Origin: Phycisphaera sp.
GTDB lineage: Bacteria; Planctomycetota; Phycisphaerae; Phycisphaerales; UBA1924
DNA length: 64,000 nt
Direction: 5' to 3'
Assembly (NCBI GenBank): GCA_003712165.1
Contig: RHLH01000001.1
Span: 434,001 to 498,000, forward strand
Below the pieces are notes generated by a model. It did not search any database and was not told the DNA's origin. It was given only the letters and a program-made list of their open reading frames with translations. Shown here in pieces: positions 25,096 through 38,004 of this stretch (position 1 is its first letter; each line of letters begins with the position of its first letter). The position numbers and the translations under genes are program-made.

Positions 25096-26688
25096 TCAGC
25101 CCTTGGGTCCGGCGCTCAGGACCGCGTCGGTCATCTCGAACTTCGTCGCGTTCTCGCGGAACTTCGCGGCGAGCTCGGCTGCCTTCTCGTCGTACGCCGC
25201 GCCGTCCGCCCAGGTGTTCTTGGGGATGAGCACCTCGTCGGGCACGCCCGGCACGCTGACGGGGATGTTGAGCCCAAAGACCGGGTCGGGTTTGGTCTCA
25301 ACGCTGGCGAGCGAGCCGTCGAGGATCGCCGTCACCATCGCGCGGGTGTACTTGAGGCTAAAGCGGTTGCCAGTGCCGTAGGGACCGCCAGTCCAGCCCG
25401 TGTTGAGGAGCCAGACGTTGGCGCCGTGCTTCTCGATCCGCTCGGCGAGCATCTGTGCATACTCAACAGGCTGGCGCGGCATGAACGGCCCGCCGAAGCA
25501 GGGACTGAAGTTGGGCTGAGGCTCGGTCACGCCCGCCTCGGTGCCCGCAAGCTTCGAGGTGTACCCGTTGATGAAGTAGTACATCGCCTGCTCGGGCGTG
25601 AGCTTGCTCATCGGGGGGAGCACGCCGAACGCGTCGGCGGTCAGGAAGATCACGTTCTTCGGGTGCGAGCCAACGCTCGGGATCTGTGCGCCTGGGATGT
25701 AGTCCACCGGGTAGGTCACGCGCGTGTTCTCGGTCAGCTTGCCATCGTCGTAATCGGGCTCGCTGCCGTCTCTCAGGACAACGTTCTCGAGCACAGACCC
25801 GAACTTGATCGCGGCGTAGATCTCAGGTTCGCCCTCGGGCGAGAGGTTGATGCACTTGGCGTAGCACCCGCCCTCGAAATTGAACACGCCGTCGGGGCCC
25901 CAGCCGTGCTCGTCGTCACCGATGAGTGCGCGGTTCGGGTCGGCACTGAGCGTCGTCTTGCCTGTGCCCGAGAGACCGAAGAAGAGCGCGACGTTCGATG
26001 GGTCTTCCTTGTCGACGTTCGCCGAGCAGTGCATCGGGAAGACGCCGACCTCGGGCATGTCGAAGTTCATGGCGTAGAAGATGCTCTTCTTGATCTCGCC
26101 CGCGTACTCGGTGCCCAAGATGACAACGGTCTTCTTCTCGAGCGACTGCACGATGAGCGTCTCGCTCGTGACACCCAGCTGCTGCTTCTCTTCCGCGGTC
26201 AGGTTGTGCTTGCCCGCGTTGAGGATGGTCCAGTCGTGGTTCCAGTCGGTTGAGCCGCCTGCGGCTTTGCTGCCCTGCTTGATAAACAGCGTGCTCGCGA
26301 ACAGGTTGTGCCACGCCTGCTCGGTAACGACCCGCACGCCCAGACGGTGCTTGGGGTCGGCGCCGGCAAAGCCCTCGAAGACGTAGAGGTGCCCTTGCTC
26401 GTTCAGATGCTTGACCGCGATCTGCTCGGCGATGGAGAACTTGTCGGGCGTGATGGGCTGGTTGACCTTGCCCCACCAAATCTTGTCGTGGATGCCGGGC
26501 GTGTCCTCAAGGTACTTGTCCTTGGGTGACCGGCCTGTCAGCTTGCCCGTGATGCACACGAGTGCGCCGTTGGAGGCCAAGGTGCCCTCTCCCCGCTTGA
26601 TCGCGTGCTCAATCAGCTCCGCGGGTGATAGGTTGACTGAAGTCCGGCTCTGCGCCAGATCCAACGACTCAAGTGCTCCGATCGACAC
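25096..26688 (-). CDS. pckA: Phosphoenolpyruvate carboxykinase (ATP)
   Basis: 530 residues from the GTG at 26688. The enzyme makes phosphoenolpyruvate from oxaloacetate and ATP. Signatures: 'GKLTGRSPKDKYL', the P-loop 'FGLSGTGKTTLSADP', 'IGDDEHGWGPDGVFNFEGG' and 'ALLNTGWTGG'-type substrate motifs. GTG is favoured over an upstream in-frame ATG at 26760 because GGAGG stands 6 bases before it and the product then has normal length (about 530); the longer form would add 24 non-conserved residues. It lies head-to-head with the tRNA-His gene and is followed by tpiA. Confidence 0.93.
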   Translation of the reverse strand: MSIGALESLDLAQSRTSVNLSPAELIEHAIKRGEGTLASNGALVCITGKLTGRSPKDKYLEDTPGIHDKIWWGKVNQPITPDKFSIAEQIAVKHLNEQGHLYVFEGFAGADPKHRLGVRVVTEQAWHNLFASTLFIKQGSKAAGGSTDWNHDWTILNAGKHNLTAEEKQQLGVTSETLIVQSLEKKTVVILGTEYAGEIKKSIFYAMNFDMPEVGVFPMHCSANVDKEDPSNVALFFGLSGTGKTTLSADPNRALIGDDEHGWGPDGVFNFEGGCYAKCINLSPEGEPEIYAAIKFGSVLENVVLRDGSEPDYDDGKLTENTRVTYPVDYIPGAQIPSVGSHPKNVIFLTADAFGVLPPMSKLTPEQAMYYFINGYTSKLAGTEAGVTEPQPNFSPCFGGPFMPRQPVEYAQMLAERIEKHGANVWLLNTGWTGGPYGTGNRFSLKYTRAMVTAILDGSLASVETKPDPVFGLNIPVSVPGVPDEVLIPKNTWADGAAYDEKAAELAAKFRENATKFEMTDAVLSAGPKG

Positions 26689-26798
26689 GGCAATCCTCCC
26701 TGCCTCACTCTGATCGATTGTGGTCGGCAAACCCCGAAAAACTGGGTCCGAGGCTGACATTAGCCCTGTATACCATGTCGGCCAAGCGACTTCGTATA

Positions 26799-26816
26799 CA
26801 TTGGATTGACCCAATG
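26799..26816. repeat. 18-bp interrupted inverted repeat between pckA and tRNA-His
   Basis: CATTGG and CCAATG arms of 6 bp are separated by 6 bases. The right part overlaps the proposed tRNA -35 box, and the site lies 110 bp upstream of the pckA GTG. It could be an operator for pckA, but the arms are short. Confidence 0.3.
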
Positions 26817-26835
26817 AGGGATTGATCCGTATCGT
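26806..26835 (+). promoter_or_regulatory. Putative promoter of tRNA-His
   Basis: TTGACC (26806-26811, five of six consensus bases) and TATCGT (26830-26835, four of six) are separated by 18 bases. The start of transcription would be about 40 bases before the tRNA. Confidence 0.4.
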
Positions 26836-26880
26836 TCCAACCGCCCGGGCACGGATTCGCGTTCCGGTCGGGTACCAGAT

Positions 26881-26954
26881 GGTGGCCGTAGCTCAGCTGG
26901 CAGAGCACAAGGTTGTGATCCTTGGGGTCGCGGGTTCAAATCCCGTCGGTCACC
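26881..26954 (+). tRNA. tRNA-His (anticodon GTG)
   Basis: A complete cloverleaf: acceptor stem 26882-26888 with 26947-26953 (one G-T pair), D arm with GCTC/GAGC, anticodon stem CAAGG/CCTTG enclosing loop TTGTGAT with anticodon GTG at 26915-26917, and T arm with TTCAAAT loop. Base 26881 (G) and discriminator C26954 form the extra G-1:C73 pair typical of bacterial tRNA-His. CCA is not encoded. It is divergent from pckA and convergent with the PAS-protein gene. Confidence 0.95.
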
Positions 26955-26997
26955 CTTTCCCCGCTTCGCAATTCAGAGACGATCCCGGAGACCTCGC

Positions 26998-29574
26998 TTA
27001 TGCCGCGTCTTCCTGGCTCGCCTTGTCTCCCGACTCGGCATCGTCGGTCGGCAGGCTCAGGTTCGCCTCACGTGCGATCGGGATCACAACTGCCAGCTCG
27101 GTCTTGCCCGAGTCTGTCACCGTCTCAAGCTTGCCGCCGATCGACTCACAGAGCCTTCTCAGCAGCGAGAGCCCAGCCGGAGCGCCTGGCCTTGCCTCGT
27201 CGGGTGTTGAGATGGGGCCCCCCGAGACCCTCACCACGAGCGACTCGTCGGGCTGGCTGCCCTGAACGGACGCGACAGCGACCATCTCTCGCGATGAGCA
27301 GCGCCCTAGCGCGACTTCCAGAAGCTCGCAGCAGGCCAGCTTCAGGAGTCTCGGGTCGGCCTCGATCATCGCGGGCAGGTCGCCCTCCTGATTGATCTTG
27401 AGCGTTACGCCTCGGGCTTTGGCCTTGCCAACGAAACGCTCACCGACGTGCCTGAGCACATCGGTCGGCTTGCACTCCTCGAACACGGGCCTCAGCGTCC
27501 CAGACACAATCCGGCCCGCGATCTCCGCTCGGTCGGCCTCGCTCGCGAGACTCTCCAGATCCTCCGCGAGCGATCCGAGCCCGGCGTCGCGCGCCTGACC
27601 CGCCAGATCCGCGGCGCCGATCGCCCGGCTGCCCAGCTCCGCCAGCCCGCCCGCCCAGGCCGAGTCGACCTTGTCGAGCCTGGCCTGCAACTGCTCGGCC
27701 TCACCCGCCCGGTCCGACGCGAGCGACGAGAGTTCCTCAGAACGCTCTCGCTCGTCGCGCCAGCGCTGCGTCTGCTCAGCGATCCTCGCCTCCGCGGTCA
27801 TCCGCGCCCGGCGGTCACGCTCGGACCTGAGCGCCACGCCCAGCACACCAGAGGCGAGCCGGAGCGTCTGCGTCTCGTCGTGGGTCCACTCGCCGGCGTT
27901 CGGCTTCTCAAGCAGCATCAGCCCCGCGGTTCGGTCGCCCGAGTCCACGAGCACCGCCGCGATCGATCGCGCGGACGTCTCTTCAAACCCGAGCAGCGAT
28001 TGCTCCAACTCTGGCTCGTTCCAGACATCCTCGATCCTGACGATCTCGTCGGATCGGAGCTTGCCGAACAGCGCACCGTCCGGATCGATCCTGGTCGTGC
28101 GGTCCTTGGCTGAGCCCATCCACGCAGGCCCATCAGACGCGACCACAGTGATGGTGCCGTCGTCAGAGAACGTGGCGTACGTCGCCCGCAGGTGCGTGTA
28201 GTGCTTGGAGACAGATTCGACGATCCGGTCCGCGCCGCGGCCAGGTGCCCAGCCTCCCCTCGACAGACGCTCGAGCGCGCCGAGCGCGACCGCGAGTCTG
28301 CGCTTATCCATCTGCGCATCGGCTTCTCGCTGCAGCTCGTGCTCGATCGGGCGCGCGATCATCCCGTGCCAGCCGTCGCCCAGCGGCGTGAAGCAGAGCT
28401 CTGCCGAGACGCTGTCCTCTTCACCCATCCGGAGTCGGCCCCGACCCTGCCAGATATCGTTCTCGGCGCACGCCTTGACGCCCTCGCCCCGGAGCTGATC
28501 GCTCGTGTCCTTGGTGACGACATGCCACAGCGCGAGGTTGTCCGCCGAGTCGCGCTCACTCAGCCCGAGCAGCTCCCGGGCCGCGTGGTTCAGCATCGTG
28601 ACCCGCATGTCGGGCGCAAGAACCGCGATGTTCTGCTCGCTCGCGTCCACGATCCGGCGGAGTCTGTCGAGCTGCTTGTCCACCTCCGAGCGGTCCGTGA
28701 CGTCCTTGCCCGTGAGCACAACGCCCGATGCCTCGCCCTGATCGTCTCGCGCGACGCTCGCGCTGAGTGCGACATACCTCGTCCGGCCCTGGCCGTCGAT
28801 CATGACCGAGTCACGCTTCAGACTCGTCCGCTCATCAACAGCGCGGCTCACGAACTTCATCACCGCCTGGCGTTCCTCCTCAGGGAACGCGCTCGCCCAG
28901 CCCAGGCCCCTGAGATGGTCCTCGGTCGTTCCCGCGAATCGCTCGCTCGCGGAATTGGTCGCCTGGCAATCGCAGTGCTCGTCGAGCACCCAGAGCATCG
29001 TCGGGGTGGAGTTGGCAAGTGCGTGGAACCGGGCCCACGCGATCGAGGCGTCCGTGGCGAGTCGCTTCTGCTCGGTGATCTCGCGGACAACGCCCTTGAG
29101 CCCCGTGACCCGTCCCTTGCCGTCGCGGCTCGGCTCGGCGCGCACACTCATCCAGCGGTGTCTTCCGTCGGCGTCCTCGTACCGGAGATCAGCGATGAGC
29201 GCGTGCTCTTCCTGGATCGCGTTGCGAGTGCGGGCCTCGAAGAACTGCGCATCCTTCTCGTCGAGCATGCGTACGAACGCGTCAGAAGTCGTCAGCACCT
29301 GCGCGGAATACCCCGTCAGTGTCAGGATGTCCGCCGAGAGCTCGGTCACTCGGAGGTCGGGCGTTACCCGGCACGCGAACTCCGCGGCTCCGCACGCTCC
29401 GAGCACACCGGGCTGGTCGTTGTCGGTCGCTCCGCTCGACTTCGGTCGGTGCAGCACGAGCCCCAAGGCCACCCCGAGCAGGAGTGTCGCGAGCGCAGCG
29501 CCACCCAGCACGAGCCACGTGATCTGCGAGAAGCCAGACGTTGCCGATGTCAGTTGATCGATGATGTCCTGCAC
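26998..29574 (-). CDS. Membrane-anchored PAS-PAS-PAS-GAF protein with degenerate histidine-kinase-like C-terminus
   Basis: 858 residues. One membrane helix (about 19-42) is followed by three PAS-type domains (about 65-170, 185-295, 300-410; first two end in the PAC-like 'VREITEQKR' and 'GKDVTDRSE'), a GAF domain (about 430-590), a coiled coil (about 590-660) and a C-terminal region resembling the HATPase_c fold: 'APAGLSLLRRLCESIGGKLETVTDSGKTELAVVIPI' in pieces matches the G2 box and final strands. The N-box position reads 'LLKLACCELLEVALGRC' with no Asn, the D-box is 'VRVSGGP', and I find no phosphoacceptor-His H-box in the preceding helices. It therefore looks like a non-catalytic sensor or scaffold. 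It is 193 bp downstream of the PilZ/receiver gene on the same strand. Confidence 0.7.
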   Translation of the reverse strand: MQDIIDQLTSATSGFSQITWLVLGGAALATLLLGVALGLVLHRPKSSGATDNDQPGVLGACGAAEFACRVTPDLRVTELSADILTLTGYSAQVLTTSDAFVRMLDEKDAQFFEARTRNAIQEEHALIADLRYEDADGRHRWMSVRAEPSRDGKGRVTGLKGVVREITEQKRLATDASIAWARFHALANSTPTMLWVLDEHCDCQATNSASERFAGTTEDHLRGLGWASAFPEEERQAVMKFVSRAVDERTSLKRDSVMIDGQGRTRYVALSASVARDDQGEASGVVLTGKDVTDRSEVDKQLDRLRRIVDASEQNIAVLAPDMRVTMLNHAARELLGLSERDSADNLALWHVVTKDTSDQLRGEGVKACAENDIWQGRGRLRMGEEDSVSAELCFTPLGDGWHGMIARPIEHELQREADAQMDKRRLAVALGALERLSRGGWAPGRGADRIVESVSKHYTHLRATYATFSDDGTITVVASDGPAWMGSAKDRTTRIDPDGALFGKLRSDEIVRIEDVWNEPELEQSLLGFEETSARSIAAVLVDSGDRTAGLMLLEKPNAGEWTHDETQTLRLASGVLGVALRSERDRRARMTAEARIAEQTQRWRDERERSEELSSLASDRAGEAEQLQARLDKVDSAWAGGLAELGSRAIGAADLAGQARDAGLGSLAEDLESLASEADRAEIAGRIVSGTLRPVFEECKPTDVLRHVGERFVGKAKARGVTLKINQEGDLPAMIEADPRLLKLACCELLEVALGRCSSREMVAVASVQGSQPDESLVVRVSGGPISTPDEARPGAPAGLSLLRRLCESIGGKLETVTDSGKTELAVVIPIAREANLSLPTDDAESGDKASQEDAA

Positions 29575-29767
29575 GATGCAATCCCCGTCCGCAAGGCCCG
29601 ATAGCGCAGCAACACCGGCCGCGCTCTCATACGGCTTAGATCGTCAATGCGCCGGGAGCCAATAAGGGAAACCTCCGCGGGGGGAGTGGTGGTGTAGGTC
29701 AAGAACTCAAACCAGCCGAACCGGGCCGCACGACCGTTCCGTGTTGACGCCCAATAACGAACGGGGC

Positions 29768-30931
29768 TCACGCCGCGCGGGCGGCTTTGCATGATTCAAT
29801 GAGGGCATCGAGCTGCGGCGCCGATTCCTCGCAGCTCATCGTCGCGGCGAGCGATTCCGCGGCTCGCGCAGCGACCTTGCCAAGCTGTTCGAACCCGAGC
29901 GTGGGTGCGGTACCCTGGAGCCTGAGCGCCACCGAGTACAGCTGCATCGCGTTCTCGCGCGCCGACTCGTCACCCAGTGTGTCGATCAGAGGACCGATCT
30001 CTTTCTTGAACAAGTCGACGATTTGGATCACGGTTGGGTTGGACAGGTCGAGCGCTAAACTGTGTTTGCTGCTTTCCTCGGCTTTGGGAAGGCTCAGGAA
30101 ATCTGTCATCGCCGCGATCAGTGTGGTCCGATCGATTGGCTTCGGGAGGAAACCCTGCACCTCGAGATGCTCGATCTTGTCGCGGGCCTGGCTCGATGGG
30201 ATCGCAGAATGAATCGCAACATGCGTGTCGATACACTGGTTGCGCAGCCACTGGATAAACTCCGCGCCGTCACCATCGGGCATCATCAGCTCGCAGAGGA
30301 TCAGATCGAACGGTTCCTTTGCGAGTGACCGTGCTTCCTCGAGCGATTCGGCGGCACTCAGATGCACGTTCGAGTTCGACAAAAAGTACTCGATCAGCCG
30401 GCGATCGACCTGTGAGCTGTCGATGTGCAGCACTCGCCCGTTCAGGTTCTTCGGTTTGGTGATCTCGGGTCTGCTTTTGAGTGTCACGAGCTTCGAAACA
30501 AACATGCTCGAGTCGATGAGCTTGTCGAACTTGATGCCGATCTCGTGAACAACTCCCTCGACGTGGATGGATCGGATGATTACTCCGTCGAAGGACGCCG
30601 ACTTACTCGGGTCGTCTCTGAGTGGGAGCGTGATCCGGCACCGGGTCCCCGGATAGAGGAACGCCGAGTGCAGAAGCGAGATGCCGCTGTTGGAGATATT
30701 CCGCACAACGAGGCTTTGTTTGTTTCGAAACCCGCTGTTCTCTTCGAGCTGAAACCCTGCGGTCACGCCCATCAGAGGCCAACGCATGAACGAGCGAAAC
30801 TCATCGACCCCGACCGACTGGCCGTTCGTGGACATCCGCTCGAGAAGTTCTTTCACCTCGGCGCGTCCCATCCCGATCGTGTTCGGACGAACAGAACTTG
30901 GCTGTCTCTCAGTCGGTTTCCGTCCCGGCAT
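29768..30931 (-). CDS. PilZ - degenerate receiver - degenerate HPt protein
   Basis: 387 residues from ATG 30931 (GAGAGGG 7 bases upstream decides it over an in-frame GTG at 30937). PilZ domain: Arg46-x3-Arg50 ('RSFMR') and 'NISNSG' at 78-83 fit the c-di-GMP motifs RxxxR and [D/N]xSxxG. Receiver-like domain, about 164-280: one acidic residue Asp171 in 'HIDSS', Lys264 in 'LPKPID', but the phosphoacceptor position is Glu214 ('LCELMMPDGDG') instead of Asp. C-terminal four-helix HPt-like domain, about 295-387: 'LRLQGTAPTLG' at 336-346 replaces the HxLKG motif, so the acceptor His is Leu336. It may respond to c-di-GMP without phosphotransfer; a Glu can mimic phospho-Asp. Upstream is gyrB. Confidence 0.75.
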   Translation of the reverse strand: MPGRKPTERQPSSVRPNTIGMGRAEVKELLERMSTNGQSVGVDEFRSFMRWPLMGVTAGFQLEENSGFRNKQSLVVRNISNSGISLLHSAFLYPGTRCRITLPLRDDPSKSASFDGVIIRSIHVEGVVHEIGIKFDKLIDSSMFVSKLVTLKSRPEITKPKNLNGRVLHIDSSQVDRRLIEYFLSNSNVHLSAAESLEEARSLAKEPFDLILCELMMPDGDGAEFIQWLRNQCIDTHVAIHSAIPSSQARDKIEHLEVQGFLPKPIDRTTLIAAMTDFLSLPKAEESSKHSLALDLSNPTVIQIVDLFKKEIGPLIDTLGDESARENAMQLYSVALRLQGTAPTLGFEQLGKVAARAAESLAATMSCEESAPQLDALIESCKAARAA

Positions 30932-31061
30932 CCGCACACCCTCTCGACCTCAGGCAGGCCTCAGCCCGCACGGGATACATCGGTCGAGAGCTCAATTGTG
31001 TGTACGTGTAACCTATTTTCTTTTCTTTTCTGACGGCGAGCAGCTCTGGCCAACCCGCTGG

Positions 31062-35190
<4,129 letters not shown>

Positions 35191-35232
35191 GCCCCGATTC
35201 CTCCTGAATCTACCAACCACCCTGACTCGGTG

Positions 35233-35805
35233 TCAGGCCGGTCCATCGTCCGTGATGACCGCCTCGACGCTCCGGTCATGCGGCTCGACCGGGATCTGAT
35301 CCACGATCTGGCAAGAGAGTACCAAACCAACCGTGGTCGTAGAGCCCGAAAGCCGCGGAAGAAACCGATCATAGAAACCCCCGCCTCTACCGAGACGGGC
35401 TCCAGATGCGGTAAATGCGAGACCGGGCACAATCACAAGCCCGATCCTGTCAATTGCGAGTTCTTCGGCGTCCGGTCTGGGCTCGCGCAAACCATGCCGA
35501 GTTTCAACGAGTTGTCCACGTTCCTCGGGCAACACCGCAGCCGACATCGTCTTGGTTCCCCAGTCCACCCGGGGCACCGCGACCTCGACACCCCGCGCGC
35601 GCCACATCGCGATCGCGCCCGCCGGGTCCGCTTCGCCCGGCAGCGCGAGGTAGGCCATCACAGACCCCGGGTTCGGGAACCGCTCGACCAAGTAGCCGCA
35701 CGCGAGCAGTGACCGGCGACGGATCTCGTCGGCACCGATCGACGCGAGCCGCTTGCCGACCTCCTGTCTGAGCTTCGCCTTCGGGTTGTCGTTCGCGCAG
35801 CTCAT
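35233..35805 (-). CDS. 5-formyltetrahydrofolate cyclo-ligase
   Basis: 190 residues. The enzyme (ygfA/MTHFS family) converts 5-formyl-THF to 5,10-methenyl-THF using ATP. The diagnostic C-terminal loop 'GARLGRGGGFYDRFL' and the N-terminal 'KAKLRQEVGKRLASI' are present; 'VVPGLAFT' also fits. The start overlaps rarA by 4 bp, so this gene is translated after rarA on the same message. Together with folP near 50 kb it covers one-carbon metabolism. Confidence 0.92.
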   Translation of the reverse strand: MSCANDNPKAKLRQEVGKRLASIGADEIRRRSLLACGYLVERFPNPGSVMAYLALPGEADPAGAIAMWRARGVEVAVPRVDWGTKTMSAAVLPEERGQLVETRHGLREPRPDAEELAIDRIGLVIVPGLAFTASGARLGRGGGFYDRFLPRLSGSTTTVGLVLSCQIVDQIPVEPHDRSVEAVITDDGPA

Positions 35806-37175
35806 GGGTCCAATTGTTCCCGCTTGGACTCGCGGAGCTTCTTGATCTCTTCGAGTCTTTCGCGATGCACCTTCTCGTAGCCGTGCTCCTTTGGCTCGTA
35901 GTAGGTCTTGTCAACGCCCAGGTAGTCCTGCCCAGTGATGCTGTCGGCCTCATTGTGGCTGTACTGATACCGCTCGTCCGCGTTGGCCTTGCGTCGGTCG
36001 CGCATTTTCTGACCCTTGCCCGTGTCGTCGGCGATGGGGGAGGTGTTGGGGTCACGCAGGTGCATAGGCACCGGGATCGTGCGCCCCTCGCGGACGTCCT
36101 GCTGTGCCGCGTTGATCGCCGCGTACGCCGCGTTGCTCTTGGGCGCAAGAGCGAGGTACGTCGCCAGCTGCCCGAGCGTGATCCTCGCTTCGGGCATGCC
36201 GATGCGTTCGATGAGTGTCCACGCGCTGGCGGCCATCGTGATGGCGTTCGGGTCGGCGTTGCCGATGTCCTCGCTGGCCAGGATGCCGAGGCGTCTTGCG
36301 ATGAATCTCGGGTCCTCGCCTCCCTCGAGCATCCGCGCGATCCAGTACACCGCCGCGTCGGGGTCCGAGCCCCGGACTGACTTGATGAGCGCCGATGCGG
36401 AGTCGTAGTGCTCGTCGTCGGCGTACACGGCTGCCTTCTGCTGGATCGATTCCTCCGCGACCGCTCGGTCGATCAGGAGTGTTTCGTTCTGGTTCGCGCT
36501 GCTGAGCACCGCGACCTCGAGCGCCGTCAGCGCACGACGGGCGTCACCGTCGGACTTGATCGCCCAGACATCCAGAGCTTCGTCTCTGACATCGAGTCCG
36601 AGGGCACCAAACCCTCGCTCCTCGTCATCGATCGCGCGCTTGAGAACAAGCTTGATGTCGTCCTCGCTCAGGGGCTCGAGCCTGAAGAGTGTCGATCGGC
36701 TCACGAGCGCCGCATTGCACGCGAAGAGCGGGTTCTCGGTTGTTGCGCCGATGAGCGTGACGAGCCCTCGCTCGACATCGCCCAGCAGTACATCCTGCTG
36801 CGCCTTGGTAAACCGGTGGATCTCATCGAGGAACAGGATCGATCGGGACGAACCCGCTTCGACCCGGCGCACCGAGTCGTCGATGATCTCGCGGATGCGC
36901 TTCACGCCCACGCTCGCGGCGTTCTCAGCAACGAAGTGCCGCTTCGTGCTCGTCGCGATCAGCCTCGCCAGCGTGGTCTTGCCCGTGCCGGGCGGGCCGT
37001 GGAGGATCAGGCTCGTGATCGAGTCCGCCTGCAGCATCCGGCGGAGCAGCTTGCCTTCCCCAAGGATGTGCCCCTGCCCGGCGACCTCGTCGAGTGTCGC
37101 AGGACGCATGCGGACCGCGAGCGGAGCGGCTTTCCGCCTCGCCTCGGCGCGCTTGTTGGCCCAGAGATCAGACAT
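35802..37175 (-). CDS. rarA: Replication-associated recombination protein A (MgsA/RarA-type AAA ATPase)
   Basis: 457 residues. A RuvB-like AAA+ clamp-loader-type ATPase acting at stalled replication forks. Walker A 'HGPPGTGKTTLARLIA' at about 50-65, Walker B 'ILFLDEIHRF', sensor 'IGATTENP' and the C-terminal MgsA tetramerisation domain ('YDSASALIKSVRGSDPDAAVYW', 'RRLGILASEDIGNADP') are all clear. It is first in a two-gene unit with the cyclo-ligase. The extreme C-terminus is charged and Lys/Glu-rich. Confidence 0.95.
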   Translation of the reverse strand: MSDLWANKRAEARRKAAPLAVRMRPATLDEVAGQGHILGEGKLLRRMLQADSITSLILHGPPGTGKTTLARLIATSTKRHFVAENAASVGVKRIREIIDDSVRRVEAGSSRSILFLDEIHRFTKAQQDVLLGDVERGLVTLIGATTENPLFACNAALVSRSTLFRLEPLSEDDIKLVLKRAIDDEERGFGALGLDVRDEALDVWAIKSDGDARRALTALEVAVLSSANQNETLLIDRAVAEESIQQKAAVYADDEHYDSASALIKSVRGSDPDAAVYWIARMLEGGEDPRFIARRLGILASEDIGNADPNAITMAASAWTLIERIGMPEARITLGQLATYLALAPKSNAAYAAINAAQQDVREGRTIPVPMHLRDPNTSPIADDTGKGQKMRDRRKANADERYQYSHNEADSITGQDYLGVDKTYYEPKEHGYEKVHRERLEEIKKLRESKREQLDP

Positions 37176-37261
37176 CAGGTGATCCTACCGCACACCGACC
37201 ATCGGGACCCATGAGCAGCGCGATTGCTTGAAGCGATCTTTGGTGATCGCTAACCTCTCCG

Positions 37262-38002
37262 GTGCCCATTCTCGATGCCGCAATCTCGTTTGCCGCGATC
37301 CTCGCGGTGCTTGTCGTCTCTGGCTTCATCGCGCGTGCGCTCTGCGACAACCCCCGCAACGACCCCATTTACGGCATCGTGCACCTCTTTGCATGGTGCT
37401 ATCTCCGGCTCATGCACAAACCGATCTACACCGGGCTCGAACACGTTCCGCTCGTCGACGGCAAGCCTACGCTCTTCGTCTGCAACCACACCGCGGGGCT
37501 CGACCCGGTCCTCGTGCACATCGCCTCGAAGCACGACGTCCGCTGGATGATGGCGCTGGACATGCGCTCGCCCAGGTTCAACTGGTTCTGGGAGTGGATC
37601 CGCATCATCGATGTCGACCGTGTCGAGGGGGATTCAACTTCCGCGCGTGAAGCAATGCGCCACCTGGCAACGGGAGGCTCGGTCGGCATCTTCCCCGAGG
37701 GCGGCCTCGAACGCCCGCCCAAACAGCTCATCCGCTTCGTCGCCGGTGTCGGTCTCATCATCAAGAAGTCGAGGGCGCGCGTCGTGCCGGTCGTGATCGA
37801 GGACACGCCACAGGTCGATCCCGCGTTCGCGAGCCTGTGGCACAAGAGCCGATCACGCGTCACGTTCTACGAACCCATCGACTACACAATCACCGGCATG
37901 TCCGCCAAGCAGATCACCGAAGATCTCTTCGGTAGATTTACGATGTGGACTGGCTGGCCGATCAACGAGCAGCCAAACGGGGCGCTCTCCGAGGTCGCCT
38001 AA
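37262..38002 (+). CDS. plsC: 1-acyl-sn-glycerol-3-phosphate acyltransferase (PlsC-type)
   Basis: 246 residues. The HX4D motif appears as 'NHTAGLD' and the substrate-binding block as 'FPEGGLER', the two PlsC hallmarks; residues 5-24 form a membrane helix. It adds the second acyl chain in phospholipid synthesis, upstream of the CDP-diacylglycerol pathway whose next steps (pgsA, pgpA) are at 61-62 kb. GTG is used as start; no strong Shine-Dalgarno sequence is visible. It converges with the large TPR protein, 2 bp between their stops. Confidence 0.88.
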   Translation: MPILDAAISFAAILAVLVVSGFIARALCDNPRNDPIYGIVHLFAWCYLRLMHKPIYTGLEHVPLVDGKPTLFVCNHTAGLDPVLVHIASKHDVRWMMALDMRSPRFNWFWEWIRIIDVDRVEGDSTSAREAMRHLATGGSVGIFPEGGLERPPKQLIRFVAGVGLIIKKSRARVVPVVIEDTPQVDPAFASLWHKSRSRVTFYEPIDYTITGMSAKQITEDLFGRFTMWTGWPINEQPNGALSEVA

Positions 38003-38004
38003 AC

